Below, piece after piece: positions 1-8,488 of a DNA stretch of 64,000 nt. The DNA is from Collinsella sp. An307. GTDB taxonomy: Bacteria > Actinomycetota > Coriobacteriia > Coriobacteriales > Coriobacteriaceae. The stretch covers positions 1 to 64,000 of the forward strand of contig NZ_NFIP01000004.1 in the NCBI RefSeq assembly GCF_002161805.1, written 5' to 3'. Within the stretch, counting starts at the first letter, position 1; each line of letters begins with the position of its first letter. A program made the translations under genes and the position numbers. The notes under the pieces are model-generated. The model saw nothing but the letters and a program-made list of their open reading frames with translations. It was not told the DNA's origin and did no database searches.

Positions 1-56
1 GTCCAGCCCTCCTCGAGCGCCATCAGCGCCAGCTCCACGTCCTCCCTGCTGTGCAT
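1..56 (-). CDS. N-terminal fragment of a transposase-like protein, cut by window edge
   Basis: Only the first 18 codons are in the window (MHSREDVELALMALEEGW). The ATG at 54-56 has a good ribosome site, GGGAGG about 5 nt upstream on the minus strand. The short helical, acidic start resembles the helix-turn-helix N-terminus of IS3-type OrfA transposases in coriobacteria, but 18 residues are too few to name a family. The nearby IS-like end supports a transposase. It could equally be another small DNA-binding protein. Confidence 0.35.
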   Translation of the reverse strand, partial: MHSREDVELALMALEEGW

Positions 57-109
57 GCGGACCTCCCGTCCGGACCGCCGCGCGGTCCAACTTTTTGTCC
101 GCGGTCCCA
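1..109 (-). mobile_element. possible end of an IS3-family insertion sequence
   Basis: The stretch at about 86-109, read on the minus strand, begins TGGGACCGCGGACAAAAAGT and leads inward to the start of a transposase-like ORF at position 56. A terminal sequence starting with TG and containing a GGACAAAAAGTTGGA-like core is typical of IS3-family ends. Only this end is in the window, so neither the second terminal repeat nor a target duplication can be checked. The proposed outer border falls exactly at the left edge of the palindromic repeat at 109-196. Assignment to IS3 is inference from the look of the end. Confidence 0.3.
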
Positions 110-196
110 ATTCCGTACGTCTCTTACGATATGCACGGAAGAATCCGTATGTCTCTGACGAAAAGAGGTCCCTAAACGTCAGAAGCATACGGATTC
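109..196. repeat. three-armed palindromic intergenic repeat, copy A
   Basis: Three related 20-bp arms lie in the order direct, direct, inverted: 109-128 (diverged), 141-160 and 177-196 (inverted). The inner pair matches at 18 of 20 positions and is separated by a 16-base loop, so it can fold as a long hairpin. The same architecture, arm sequence, spacing and loop length recur at 14221-14307. No transposase is associated with the second copy. It behaves like a REP or small non-autonomous palindromic element. Confidence 0.75.
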
Positions 197-266
197 GTCC
201 ACAAAGGTGCGTTATGTCCCGTTCGATTGGCGACCCTCATACAACGAAGGGGACAACGAGGGGCAC

Positions 267-2357
267 CTACACGTAGAACAGCATGTCGTCATAGGTCGGC
301 ACCGGCCAGTAGTCGTGCGCGACCACATCCTCCATAGCGTCGACAGCCGTACGGAGCGCGTCCATGGCGGGCGCGACTTCATGAGCGTAGACATCGGCCT
401 TCTCCTGCCAACCCTCGGTTGCGAGAGCCTTCTCGTGAACATCCCGCAGGGCGAGGATTGCCTCGTTGATGGTGGTTACGCCCTCAAGAAGCTTCTCCAT
501 AAGATCGCGCTCGAAGTTGAGCGTGCTCACGCCACCTGCACCCATCACGGTATCGATGCCCTTGGCGATCTTCGTCGCATAGGCGCTGATGCGCGGCAGG
601 TAGGTCCGGCGCGCCATGCGCTCCATCGTGCGCGCCTCGATGTTCATGCGCTTGGCGTACTTCTCGAGCTTAACCTCGTAGCGGCTCTCGACCTCCGGGC
701 CATCGAGCACACCCATCACCGCAAAGAGCGCACGCGACTTCTCCGTCACAAACGCAGGAAGCGCGTCGGCCGTGGTCGGGAGGTTGGCCAAGCCGCGACG
801 CTCAGCCTCGGCGTGCCATTCCTCCGAATACCCGTTGCCGCCAAAGAGAATGCGCTGATGCATGGTCAGACTCTCGCGCACGTACGCGAGCGCGCGTTCG
901 CCAAACTCCTCGGCAGAGGCGCCCTCCATCGCGTCGGCAAAGTGCTTGAGCTCGTAGGCGACGGCCGTGTCGAGCACCATGTTGGCATCCGACGCGTTGA
1001 CGGCAGAACCTGGCATGCGAAACTCGAACTTGTTGCCGGTAAAGGCAAAGGGCGAGGTGCGGTTGCGATCGGAGTTGTCCTGCTGGAGCTTGGGCAGCAC
1101 GTCGGCGCCGAGGTCGAGCACGCCGTGCGCCGCGTGCACACTCGCGCGACCATCGACGATCTTCTGGACGCACTCGGTCAGAAGGTCGCCCAAGAAGATG
1201 GAGATGATGGCAGGCGGTGCCTCATTGGCACCCAGGCGATGGTCGTTTCCGCATGTGGCAACGCTCGCACGCAGGAGGTCCTGGTACTCGTCTACCGCCG
1301 CGATCACCGCAGAGAGGAAGACCAGGAACTGGAGGTTGTCCTCGGGCGTCTCGCCGGGGTCGAGCAGGTTTGCGTCCTCGGTGGCAAGCGACCAGTTGTT
1401 GTGCTTGCCGCTGCCATTGATGCCCTCGAAGGGCTTCTCGTGCTGGAGGCACACGAGTCCGTGCCGGCTTGCGATGATGCGCATCTCCTCCATCATAATG
1501 AGGTTCTCGTCCACCGCACGGTTCGCGTTGGTAAAGACGGGCGCCAGCTCATGCTGGCAGGGCGCGACCTCGTTGTGCTTGGTCTTGGCCGCGATGCCGA
1601 GCGCCCAGAGTTCGTCGTCGAGCTCCTTCATGAAATTGTTGACCGTGGGGCGGATCGCGCCAAAGTAGTGCTCCTCGAGCTCCTGCCCCTTGCAGGGAGC
1701 TGCACCAAAGAGCGTGCGTCCGGTAATGACGAGGTCCGGCCGGCGGGCGTAATCCTCCTCTTTGATGAGGAAGTACTCCTGCTCGTTGCCCACACTCGGC
1801 ACCACGCGGCGGGGGTGCTTGCCAAAGAGCGCAAGCACGCGCTTGGCCTGCGTATCCACAGCGGCCATCGAACGCAAAAGCGGCGTCTTCTTATCGAGCG
1901 CCTCGCCCGTATAGGAGCAAAACGCCGTGGGGATGCAGAGCACCTCGTCTTTGATGAAGGCGGGCGAAGTCGGGTCCCAAGCGGTGTAGCCGCGCGCCTC
2001 AAAGGTGGCGCGAAGGCCGCCGTTGGGGAAGCTCGACGCGTCCGGCTCGCCCTGGATGAGCTCCTTGCCGCTGAACTTCGAGATAGCCGTACCGTCTCCC
2101 ACCGGGTCGAGGAACGCCTCATGTTTCTCGGACGTGATGCAGCTGAGCGGCTGGAACCAGTGCGCGTAATGCGTGGCGCCGCGTTCGATCGCCCAGGTCT
2201 TCATGGCATGGGCGACATCGTTTGCCACATCTATATCGAGTGGCCTGCCCTCGCTTACCGTGGCGTTGAGTTTTTTGTACACGTCTTTGGGCAGATAGCG
2301 TTTTTGCTCGGCCTCGCCGAACACCATCGTGCCAAATCGATCCTCCAAAGCGGGCAT
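267..2357 (-). CDS. glnN: glutamine synthetase type III (copy 1)
   Basis: 696-residue cytoplasmic enzyme that condenses ammonia with glutamate using ATP, the key step of nitrogen assimilation. The length (about 700 residues) and the conserved blocks place it in the GSIII family rather than GSI (about 450 residues). Blocks seen include a cluster [33 protein letters not shown] near the N-terminus, and [13 protein letters not shown]. The start at 2357 is chosen because AAGGAGG lies 8 nt upstream; an in-frame upstream extension lacks family similarity. It is a close paralogue of the gene at 23166-25256, with the same length. Transcription diverges from the M20 amidohydrolase. A weak promoter (TTGACC, 16 nt, TAGAAG) can be drawn on the minus strand at 2515-2488. 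Confidence 0.95.
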   Translation of the reverse strand: MPALEDRFGTMVFGEAEQKRYLPKDVYKKLNATVSEGRPLDIDVANDVAHAMKTWAIERGATHYAHWFQPLSCITSEKHEAFLDPVGDGTAISKFSGKELIQGEPDASSFPNGGLRATFEARGYTAWDPTSPAFIKDEVLCIPTAFCSYTGEALDKKTPLLRSMAAVDTQAKRVLALFGKHPRRVVPSVGNEQEYFLIKEEDYARRPDLVITGRTLFGAAPCKGQELEEHYFGAIRPTVNNFMKELDDELWALGIAAKTKHNEVAPCQHELAPVFTNANRAVDENLIMMEEMRIIASRHGLVCLQHEKPFEGINGSGKHNNWSLATEDANLLDPGETPEDNLQFLVFLSAVIAAVDEYQDLLRASVATCGNDHRLGANEAPPAIISIFLGDLLTECVQKIVDGRASVHAAHGVLDLGADVLPKLQQDNSDRNRTSPFAFTGNKFEFRMPGSAVNASDANMVLDTAVAYELKHFADAMEGASAEEFGERALAYVRESLTMHQRILFGGNGYSEEWHAEAERRGLANLPTTADALPAFVTEKSRALFAVMGVLDGPEVESRYEVKLEKYAKRMNIEARTMERMARRTYLPRISAYATKIAKGIDTVMGAGGVSTLNFERDLMEKLLEGVTTINEAILALRDVHEKALATEGWQEKADVYAHEVAPAMDALRTAVDAMEDVVAHDYWPVPTYDDMLFYV

Positions 2358-2674
2358 AGGCGGTCCCTCCTTACGGCTCTCGCCGTGGTACGGGATGGCA
2401 ACGACACAGGTTTTACCGTGCCGTCCGGACGCACCCAAAGATAGGGCGCCGCTGTTTCGCCGCCGTTGCCCTTTGGTTGCCGAGACGCTTCTATGTGATG
2501 AACACTGCAGGTCAAAATGGTTTCAGGCAGATGGATTGCCGGTTACCGACAGGTAGCAGGAGCGTTTCCATTGCGTGACGGCGCGGCGACTTGACTTCCG
2601 GGCTAAGCTCACCGCCCTCATCTGGTGTTGCCCGTGGCGTATGATGAGAGGTAAGCCTGATAAGGAGGCGGCAT
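2358..2674. promoter_or_regulatory. divergent promoter region between glnN and M20 amidohydrolase
   Basis: This 317-bp gene-free region separates two divergent genes. On the minus strand TTGACC (2510-2515) and TAGAAG (2488-2493) are 16 nt apart and could drive glnN. On the plus strand TATGAT (2640-2645) lies 30 bp before the M20 start. I see no clear GlnR- or AmtR-type palindrome, no RNA fold and no small ORF with a good ribosome site. Confidence 0.35.
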
Positions 2675-3895
2675 ATGGCCGGTGAGAATATCACATCGCG
2701 CATCCAACACGCAGTACGAGAGCTCGAACCCTATGTGATCGAGCAGCGGCGGCGCTTTCATGCCCACCCCGAGCTGAGCCTCCAGGAGTTCTGGGCAACC
2801 GATGCCATCGCCGCGGAGCTCGACCGGATGGACATCCCCTACACGCGCCCGCTCGAGACAGGGCTCATCGCCACGCTGCGCGGCACAGCCGATGGCGCCT
2901 ACCTTCCCGACGGCAGCCCGCGCCGCCGCCTGCTGCTGCGCGCCGACATTGACGCCCTGCCCGTTGAGGAGCGCACCGGCGCGCCTTTTGCGAGCAAGTG
3001 TCCCGGTGTCATGCACGCCTGCGGGCACGACTGCCATATTGCCATGCTGTTGGGAGCGCTCAGGGTGCTCGCCCAGATGACCGATGAACTTGGCGGCGAG
3101 GTCCGCGCCGTCTTCCAACCCTCCGAGGAGAACGGCCAAGGCGCCGCCCTCATGATCGGCGCCGGTGCGGCCGACAAGGTGGATGGGGCGTTTGCCCTGC
3201 ACGTTTGGAGCGAGGTAGACACCGGCACCATAAGCTGCGAGGCGGGGCCGCGCATGGCAAACGTCGACTGGTTTCGCATCGACGTCACGGGTACCTCCTG
3301 CCACGGCGCGATGCCGCAACGCGGGGCGGATGCCGTTATCGCAGCGGCAGAAATCGCCAACGCGTTGCAGACCATCGTGAGCCGCGATGTCTCGCCCTTT
3401 GAGCCGGCGGTAGTAACCATAGGCGAGCTGCATGCAGGCAGCGCGCGCAACGTCATCGCCGGAGAGGCGTATCTCGCCGGCACGGTCAGGACGTACGGGG
3501 CGCGCACGCACGAGGCCATGCCCACGCTCATCAAGCGCATCGCCACGCACACCGCCCAAGCCCTTGGCGCCGAGGCCACGCTCACCGAGTACACGCGCGC
3601 CCACCCTGCCGTGGTCAACGACACCGAGGCTGCGGAGCGCTGCCGCCGCGCTGTGGTACGCGTTCTGGGCGAGGATGCTGTTGGAAGCTACCAGGGAACG
3701 CTCTCGGGTGAGGACTTCTCGCTCTACCTCGAGCGCGTACCAGGCGTGCTCGCCTTTGTGGGCACGCGCAACCCCGCCGCAGGTGCCACCTTTGCGCAGC
3801 ATTCGTGCTATTACACGGTCGACGAGTCAGTGCTCGCCAAGGGCGTGGCGCTTACCTGCCAGTACGCGGTGGACCTTCTTGCCGAGGACGAATAG
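2675..3895 (+). CDS. M20 family amidohydrolase (N-acyl amino acid / hippurate hydrolase type)
   Basis: 406-residue zinc-dependent cytoplasmic hydrolase that likely cleaves N-acylated amino acids or related amides. The metal-site blocks of the M20D group are present: LLLRADIDALPVEE near residue 90, MHACGHDCHIAMLLGA near residue 115, and FQPSEENGQGA near residue 150. A C-terminal LSGEDFSLYL block completes the second metal-ligand region. AAGGAGG sits 6 nt before the ATG. It is convergent with the TIR/propeller gene, 22 bp from its stop. The exact substrate cannot be read from sequence; hippurate, indole-acyl and aminobenzoyl-glutamate hydrolases share these motifs. Confidence 0.9.
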   Translation: MAGENITSRIQHAVRELEPYVIEQRRRFHAHPELSLQEFWATDAIAAELDRMDIPYTRPLETGLIATLRGTADGAYLPDGSPRRRLLLRADIDALPVEERTGAPFASKCPGVMHACGHDCHIAMLLGALRVLAQMTDELGGEVRAVFQPSEENGQGAALMIGAGAADKVDGAFALHVWSEVDTGTISCEAGPRMANVDWFRIDVTGTSCHGAMPQRGADAVIAAAEIANALQTIVSRDVSPFEPAVVTIGELHAGSARNVIAGEAYLAGTVRTYGARTHEAMPTLIKRIATHTAQALGAEATLTEYTRAHPAVVNDTEAAERCRRAVVRVLGEDAVGSYQGTLSGEDFSLYLERVPGVLAFVGTRNPAAGATFAQHSCYYTVDESVLAKGVALTCQYAVDLLAEDE

Positions 3896-3917
3896 CCCTA
3901 GATTCAACGCGCGCCCT

Positions 3918-6134
3918 CTACCAAAAAACCGACTCATCGGTGAAAAGCCCAAAGGATTGTCCTGCGTTTACGCGCTCTGCAACGCGTTCGCGCATCGTCG
4001 TGGCGTCAAAGCCGCCAAGATCAACATCTATGACAAGAATCTCACCGTCTCGCGTCGCTGCAAGCACCTGGGTACCCTGAGGCGTAAAGGTGCAGGCGCG
4101 AATCTCGGACGCCTGCTCGCGCACGGTGGTACCCATGGCGACATCCTCTGAGCGCATGAACGCCATGCCGCCATCGGAAAGACCTATGGCAAAAACCGAT
4201 CCGTCGGAAGACGCCGCAACAGCGCGCGCCTGCCCACCAACATCCCCCGCAACAAACGCACCGGTCGCGCCCGTGTTCAGCTCCCACCAGCCCGCGCGCT
4301 TCGTCAGCGTGCGAGATGAGCCCTGGTTGAATCCATCGCCTACTGCAAGCGCCATGTCGCCCGAACATGCAATGGCGCGAGGCATCGCACCCGGCAAAAT
4401 GCCCACCGCGCCGCCCAAGATGTCGCTTTCGGCCTCCCTGACACGCGCCAGCTCGCTTGTCCCCGGCTCGACCACGGACAAACCGCCGCCCACAGCGCCG
4501 ATAAAGACCCTACCCTGCTCGTCCATAGCAAGCGTTGACACCGACGAGCCAGTGATATCCTGCATGACGTCCCCTGTTTGCGCATCAAGCACAAGCACGC
4601 GATCAGAAGATCCTACCGCCACGCGGTCGGGCATCGCTGTGGACGATGCCACCTCCCTTGGCTCAAAGCCATCCGGCAGAGACACCTCGTCCGCGGCGCC
4701 CGTCGCAAGATCGAGCTTCCACAGGGCGTTCTCGCCCGACTCGTTAAAAGCGATAACGTACACGGTGTCGACATCCGCGCCCGCTGCGATGGCACTTGCC
4801 TGGTCGGTCGCAAGGGGATGGACAATCTCGAGCAGCTCGCCCGACGCTCGGTCTATAAGGGCAATGCGCCCGTCTCTGGAGAGCACTGCCCAGCGCAAGC
4901 CGTCCGAAAGCACACATCCGTCCATAAACCAACAGTCTGTTGAGGCGGCGGTGCGCGTCGCGGCCGCCGTCTTCCAAATCGCATAGGTGCCCGCGGGCAT
5001 CTTCAGCGCGAGCTCGTCGCCCGCGTCGCTCCAGGCAAGCGCACAACCCGTCTCGGGCACCACCCCTGCGAGCGTTCGGAACACCTGTCCTCGCGCTGTG
5101 TCGATGAGCTTGATGTTTTTCTTGGTTGCGACTGCCACGCACGCGCCCGTGGGGTCAGACGCAATGGCGAGCACGGGCGCATCGAGCACGACTCGAGCCG
5201 CCACCTCACCTGTGGCATCGTACAGAAGAAGGCCCGTGGAAGCCTCGTCGAGGGCAATCCGCACACCGCTCGCCGTCTCGAGCGAAGTGCGTGCACCCTC
5301 CGAAAATGCAATGTTCGCAGGAGCGCTCTCGCCATACGATACCGGTGTCTCAACCTCAAGCGCGCGATGGTACAGGACCAGATCGGTATACCAGGACTCC
5401 TCGTCGGAGTCCTCGCACGCATCGAGTGCAAGCGCTGCAGCGGCAAAGGGCTCCTCAGGCGCCGTCAGGCGCACGGCGCTCATAACAGTCGACGTCTCTC
5501 GCCAAGCTACCTGTTGGTCCTTGATGGTTTTAATCTGTACGTGGCCAGCCAAGACGGTGAAGCCACTCAGGCCAATAGCCACAACAGCCAGCACGGCAAT
5601 CGTCCGCACAAAGCGCGCATGCCCCGTCGAGCGACTCACAAAGGTACGCGCCACATCTGTGGTGCCATCCACACGCCGGCCAATCAAGCGACGGAAGCGC
5701 TTAAGATCGCGTCCTCGCGCCAAAAGTCGCGTCCTGCTGCCGCCGTCGACCCATGCCGCCGCACGCGTCTCGAGGTCCGCAACAAGATCGTCATCCTCGG
5801 ACCGCGTCGCAAAGCGTTGCGCGATGGTCTCCGCGATCTGTGTGAGGTCATCGGAATCCGCATCGAACGGAACCTCGATCAAGGGACGATGGTAGTAACG
5901 CGCCTGCTCTTCCTCGATGTGGCAGGGCTTTGACGAGAACCACGCGGGAGCTTGGAAAAGCACGACCGCCGATGCCGACCGGATGGCCGCCGTTACGCGC
6001 GCATCCCAATGCGTGCCGTACCGCAGCTGTTCGGTATCGCGCCAAACCTCGATTCCGCGCGCTTCAAGCTGCTTTTGCAGCTCGGCAACCTCAGGCTCAC
6101 AAACCCTGGGACAGGAAACAAAGATGTAGCCCAT
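3918..6134 (-). CDS. TIR domain - transmembrane - beta-propeller protein
   Basis: 738 residues. Residues 1 to about 95 match the bacterial TIR_2 pattern: a YIFVSC strand, GIEVWRDTEQLRYGTHWD, an IRSASAVVLF strand, then SKPCHIE, where E74 sits at the position of the catalytic glutamate of TIR NADases. Residues 110-165 carry the linker seen in TIR-WD40 proteins (RAAAW, RTRLLARGRDLKRFRRLIG). One membrane helix follows at about 176-197. Residues 260-720 are a series of short beta-rich repeats (ACVAVATKKNIKLID, RVLVLDAQTGDV, EILVIDVDLG) that look like a WD40/quinoprotein-type propeller. By topology the TIR would be cytoplasmic; the propeller side is uncertain. The paralogue at 6138-8351 ends 3 bp before this start, so the two are surely co-transcribed and probably translationally coupled. 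No strong Shine-Dalgarno site is visible here. Function is unknown; immunity or signalling is inference. Confidence 0.8.
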   Translation of the reverse strand: MGYIFVSCPRVCEPEVAELQKQLEARGIEVWRDTEQLRYGTHWDARVTAAIRSASAVVLFQAPAWFSSKPCHIEEEQARYYHRPLIEVPFDADSDDLTQIAETIAQRFATRSEDDDLVADLETRAAAWVDGGSRTRLLARGRDLKRFRRLIGRRVDGTTDVARTFVSRSTGHARFVRTIAVLAVVAIGLSGFTVLAGHVQIKTIKDQQVAWRETSTVMSAVRLTAPEEPFAAAALALDACEDSDEESWYTDLVLYHRALEVETPVSYGESAPANIAFSEGARTSLETASGVRIALDEASTGLLLYDATGEVAARVVLDAPVLAIASDPTGACVAVATKKNIKLIDTARGQVFRTLAGVVPETGCALAWSDAGDELALKMPAGTYAIWKTAAATRTAASTDCWFMDGCVLSDGLRWAVLSRDGRIALIDRASGELLEIVHPLATDQASAIAAGADVDTVYVIAFNESGENALWKLDLATGAADEVSLPDGFEPREVASSTAMPDRVAVGSSDRVLVLDAQTGDVMQDITGSSVSTLAMDEQGRVFIGAVGGGLSVVEPGTSELARVREAESDILGGAVGILPGAMPRAIACSGDMALAVGDGFNQGSSRTLTKRAGWWELNTGATGAFVAGDVGGQARAVAASSDGSVFAIGLSDGGMAFMRSEDVAMGTTVREQASEIRACTFTPQGTQVLAATRDGEILVIDVDLGGFDATTMRERVAERVNAGQSFGLFTDESVFW

Positions 6135-6137
6135 AGG

Positions 6138-8351
6138 TTAGCCACGCCCCCTCTCACCAAACGCAGGGGCAGCCCGCATTCCCAGTTCCTGTACATAGTC
6201 TTGGGGCAGTACGTCGATTTCGGTTTGCCGCCACACGATGGGCTGGCGCGCACGAATCAGCTCGGCAATTCCCTCGTTATCTCTTGCGGTGTGATTGGAC
6301 CACGGCGTCCACCATCTGCCAGCCGCTTTTACCACTAAGCGCTGAACGTCTTCAGACCAGCCAATCGCCTCAACTGGGTCACCCGTGGGGACCTGCCAAG
6401 CCTGCGTCTGCTGGAAGCGCATCTTGGGAGAGAGGGAATAGCACACCACAAATCCTGACGACGTACCCGCCGCAAATGACAGGCCGTCTGAAGCGAGGCT
6501 TACCGCCGCTACCTCCCCCATACGCTCCTTGAGAACGACACCGTCTGAGCCCGAATCGTTGGACATCGTGATACGGGACCCTTCCGCCTCTACGCTCATC
6601 CACCCCACAGAGTCAAAGAGCCCGGTGCTCAGGCGGGCGTAGGCGGGCTCCGCAGCGCAGGGAATCAAATCGGCGAGGTCATCGACAGCCGTGTAGAAAC
6701 CGTTCGAGCAGCATGCGATGCCATCGGATGATACGGATATGAAGCAGACACCCGCCATAGTCTGGGCAATCTCACCCAAAAGCGCGCCTGTCACGCGGTC
6801 GAAGACCTGCACGCCGTCCGCGGCAGTCGCGATTATGACCACATCGTTGGTCGCCGCCATCGCGTCGGGAAGGTCACGTACGGTGGCACCGATACGCCTG
6901 GGCGCAGGCGCAGCTCCATCGAGCCCTATCTCAAGGAGCGCACCGTCCGCACAAATGACCGCGCTGCCGTCGGGCGCCAGTGCGCCGGTGTACACCTGCG
7001 CCTCAGGTACCGTAACTTCAAACACGGCCGCCAGGTCGAATCCCTTCAGCAGCTCGACCGTCGTCCCCTTGCGAACGAGGGCGCAGGGGCCGAGCGCGGT
7101 GCGCGCGCACGCAAGCACCTCGTCAAAACCATCCGCGTAAGAACCGATACGCGCAGAAACAATGCTTGTCACCGCGTTTGTCTGCGCGATGACAGCATCG
7201 TCTCCATCTTCGGAAATCGCAACGTCAACGGCGTCACGCACATCTTCTGCGAGGGTCTTCCGCGCGTCGCTTGCCAGGTCGAGCAGGTGCACGCCCTCCG
7301 TATCGGCAACAACCGCTCGCGAGCCGTCGGGTGTGACATCGAACACAAACTGGTCATCCGAAGAGGCCTGAACGGACGTAGCACCGTAAAGGGCCTGCAT
7401 ATCCCAAGCTTCAAGCACGCCGCCACGAGCCCGCACCCAGTAGGTACCATCGTCGGTAAAGGCCCCATCCCCCTGCCACGTACCATCGCGTTGAAGGTCG
7501 ACCGTCCCCAGGGTGCCAGCAGGCCAATGTGCCCTGAGGCTTGAGTAAAACCCCACGGTAGTTGGCACAGACCAATCCCCTAGAGTGACATCGCGGGAAG
7601 CCGATGCCGTCTCGACTGCCGTGAATGCAGGGTCGTTCTCGTAAGACGAGCTGAATGAGCTACGCGCAAGGGCGAGCGACTCACTCACCTGCTCGGACAC
7701 GGCCCAACGGACCAGCAGCACCACGCCAATTGCCACAATCACGAAAAATGCCGTAAACATGGCCCTTTGCATGTTGTGTCTGCGCACCCGAGCCGAAAGA
7801 AGCAGCGAGGCGTGCACGTAGGCTGCCAACGTCTTATCGACCGTGTAAAACGTGTCGTTTGCCATCTCCTGGATAACGTCAAACGCTCGCTCGGCATCCT
7901 CTTTATTCTGGATGAGGAAGCTGTTGTCGCGCCCCACAAGATCCCAGCGCTCGGCACGCGTTCTCAGGTCTTCGAATTCTTGATACAGCCAAACATGCGC
8001 CCGAAACAGGCGATCCCATGCTTCGGGCAACTCGCGCGCCCAAATCCATTGGCGCTCGCGCAGGGGCGAGCCCGCAGGGCCACAACGCTCGGGCGTGATG
8101 GAATCGAGCTGCACCGGGACAGCGCTTAGGGCCGCATCGGCACGCATCTCGGCATGCGCCATAAACGCAGGGTCTGCCGCAGCCGCCTCAGACAGGAGCA
8201 CGACGCAAAGCGTCGCCCGCGCAGAATCGGCAGCATCGGGCAACACTCGCCAGCCATTGCGCTCCGCGGCAGAAGCCACCTCGGCGTATCTAATCGAATC
8301 ATGCTGATGGGCCACAATGAGCACGGTTCGTTCGGCCGCTGCATCCCCCAT
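6138..8351 (-). CDS. degenerate TIR-like - transmembrane - beta-propeller protein
   Basis: 737 residues, paralogous in design to the gene just downstream. Residues 1-80 look like a weakened TIR fold (TVLIVAHQHDSIRYAEV, NGWRVLPDA, CVVLLSEAAAADPAFMAHAE); E68 could correspond to the catalytic glutamate, but the TIR surface motifs are poor. The linker pattern is clear at about 130-185 (RAERWDLVGRDNSFLI, TVDKTLAAYVHASLLLSARVRR). A membrane helix spans about 197-216. The rest is a repeat-rich propeller-like region (GSAVICADGALLEIGLDG, DGVQVFDRVTGALLGEI). The ATG at 8351 is chosen for the AGGGAGG 6 nt upstream; longer in-frame starts run into the metQ terminator. It is the first gene of a two-gene unit. 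Confidence 0.75.
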   Translation of the reverse strand: MGDAAAERTVLIVAHQHDSIRYAEVASAAERNGWRVLPDAADSARATLCVVLLSEAAAADPAFMAHAEMRADAALSAVPVQLDSITPERCGPAGSPLRERQWIWARELPEAWDRLFRAHVWLYQEFEDLRTRAERWDLVGRDNSFLIQNKEDAERAFDVIQEMANDTFYTVDKTLAAYVHASLLLSARVRRHNMQRAMFTAFFVIVAIGVVLLVRWAVSEQVSESLALARSSFSSSYENDPAFTAVETASASRDVTLGDWSVPTTVGFYSSLRAHWPAGTLGTVDLQRDGTWQGDGAFTDDGTYWVRARGGVLEAWDMQALYGATSVQASSDDQFVFDVTPDGSRAVVADTEGVHLLDLASDARKTLAEDVRDAVDVAISEDGDDAVIAQTNAVTSIVSARIGSYADGFDEVLACARTALGPCALVRKGTTVELLKGFDLAAVFEVTVPEAQVYTGALAPDGSAVICADGALLEIGLDGAAPAPRRIGATVRDLPDAMAATNDVVIIATAADGVQVFDRVTGALLGEIAQTMAGVCFISVSSDGIACCSNGFYTAVDDLADLIPCAAEPAYARLSTGLFDSVGWMSVEAEGSRITMSNDSGSDGVVLKERMGEVAAVSLASDGLSFAAGTSSGFVVCYSLSPKMRFQQTQAWQVPTGDPVEAIGWSEDVQRLVVKAAGRWWTPWSNHTARDNEGIAELIRARQPIVWRQTEIDVLPQDYVQELGMRAAPAFGERGRG

Positions 8352-8398
8352 GCCTGCCTCCCTAGTCGCTCTTGGCGTCATCATATCATGCCAAAACA

Positions 8399-8429
8399 AC
8401 AAAGGCCCCGCAGCGTGCGGGGCCTTTGC
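8399..8429 (-). terminator. rho-independent terminator after metQ
   Basis: A perfect 12-bp stem (8401-8412 with 8416-8427, loop GCG) is followed on the minus strand by a T-rich run, GTTGTTTTGG. It lies 60 bp past the metQ stop and just upstream of the TIR-like gene, so it separates the two operons. Confidence 0.9.
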
Positions 8430-8488
8430 GAAACGATGTCTGACGGATTCACTCGACGCGACGCTCAAGCGCGTTCCGCTCGAAATCC

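Noticed and set aside
207-2444. Long plus-strand open frame opposite glnN copy 1
   Set aside because: It mirrors the codon structure of the glutamine synthetase on the other strand; high-GC genes produce such shadows. The same applies to the frames opposite the second glnN, the P-type ATPase, topA and the M16C protease.
3896-3917. Terminator between the M20 gene and the TIR/propeller gene
   Set aside because: The 22-bp convergent gap contains no inverted repeat.
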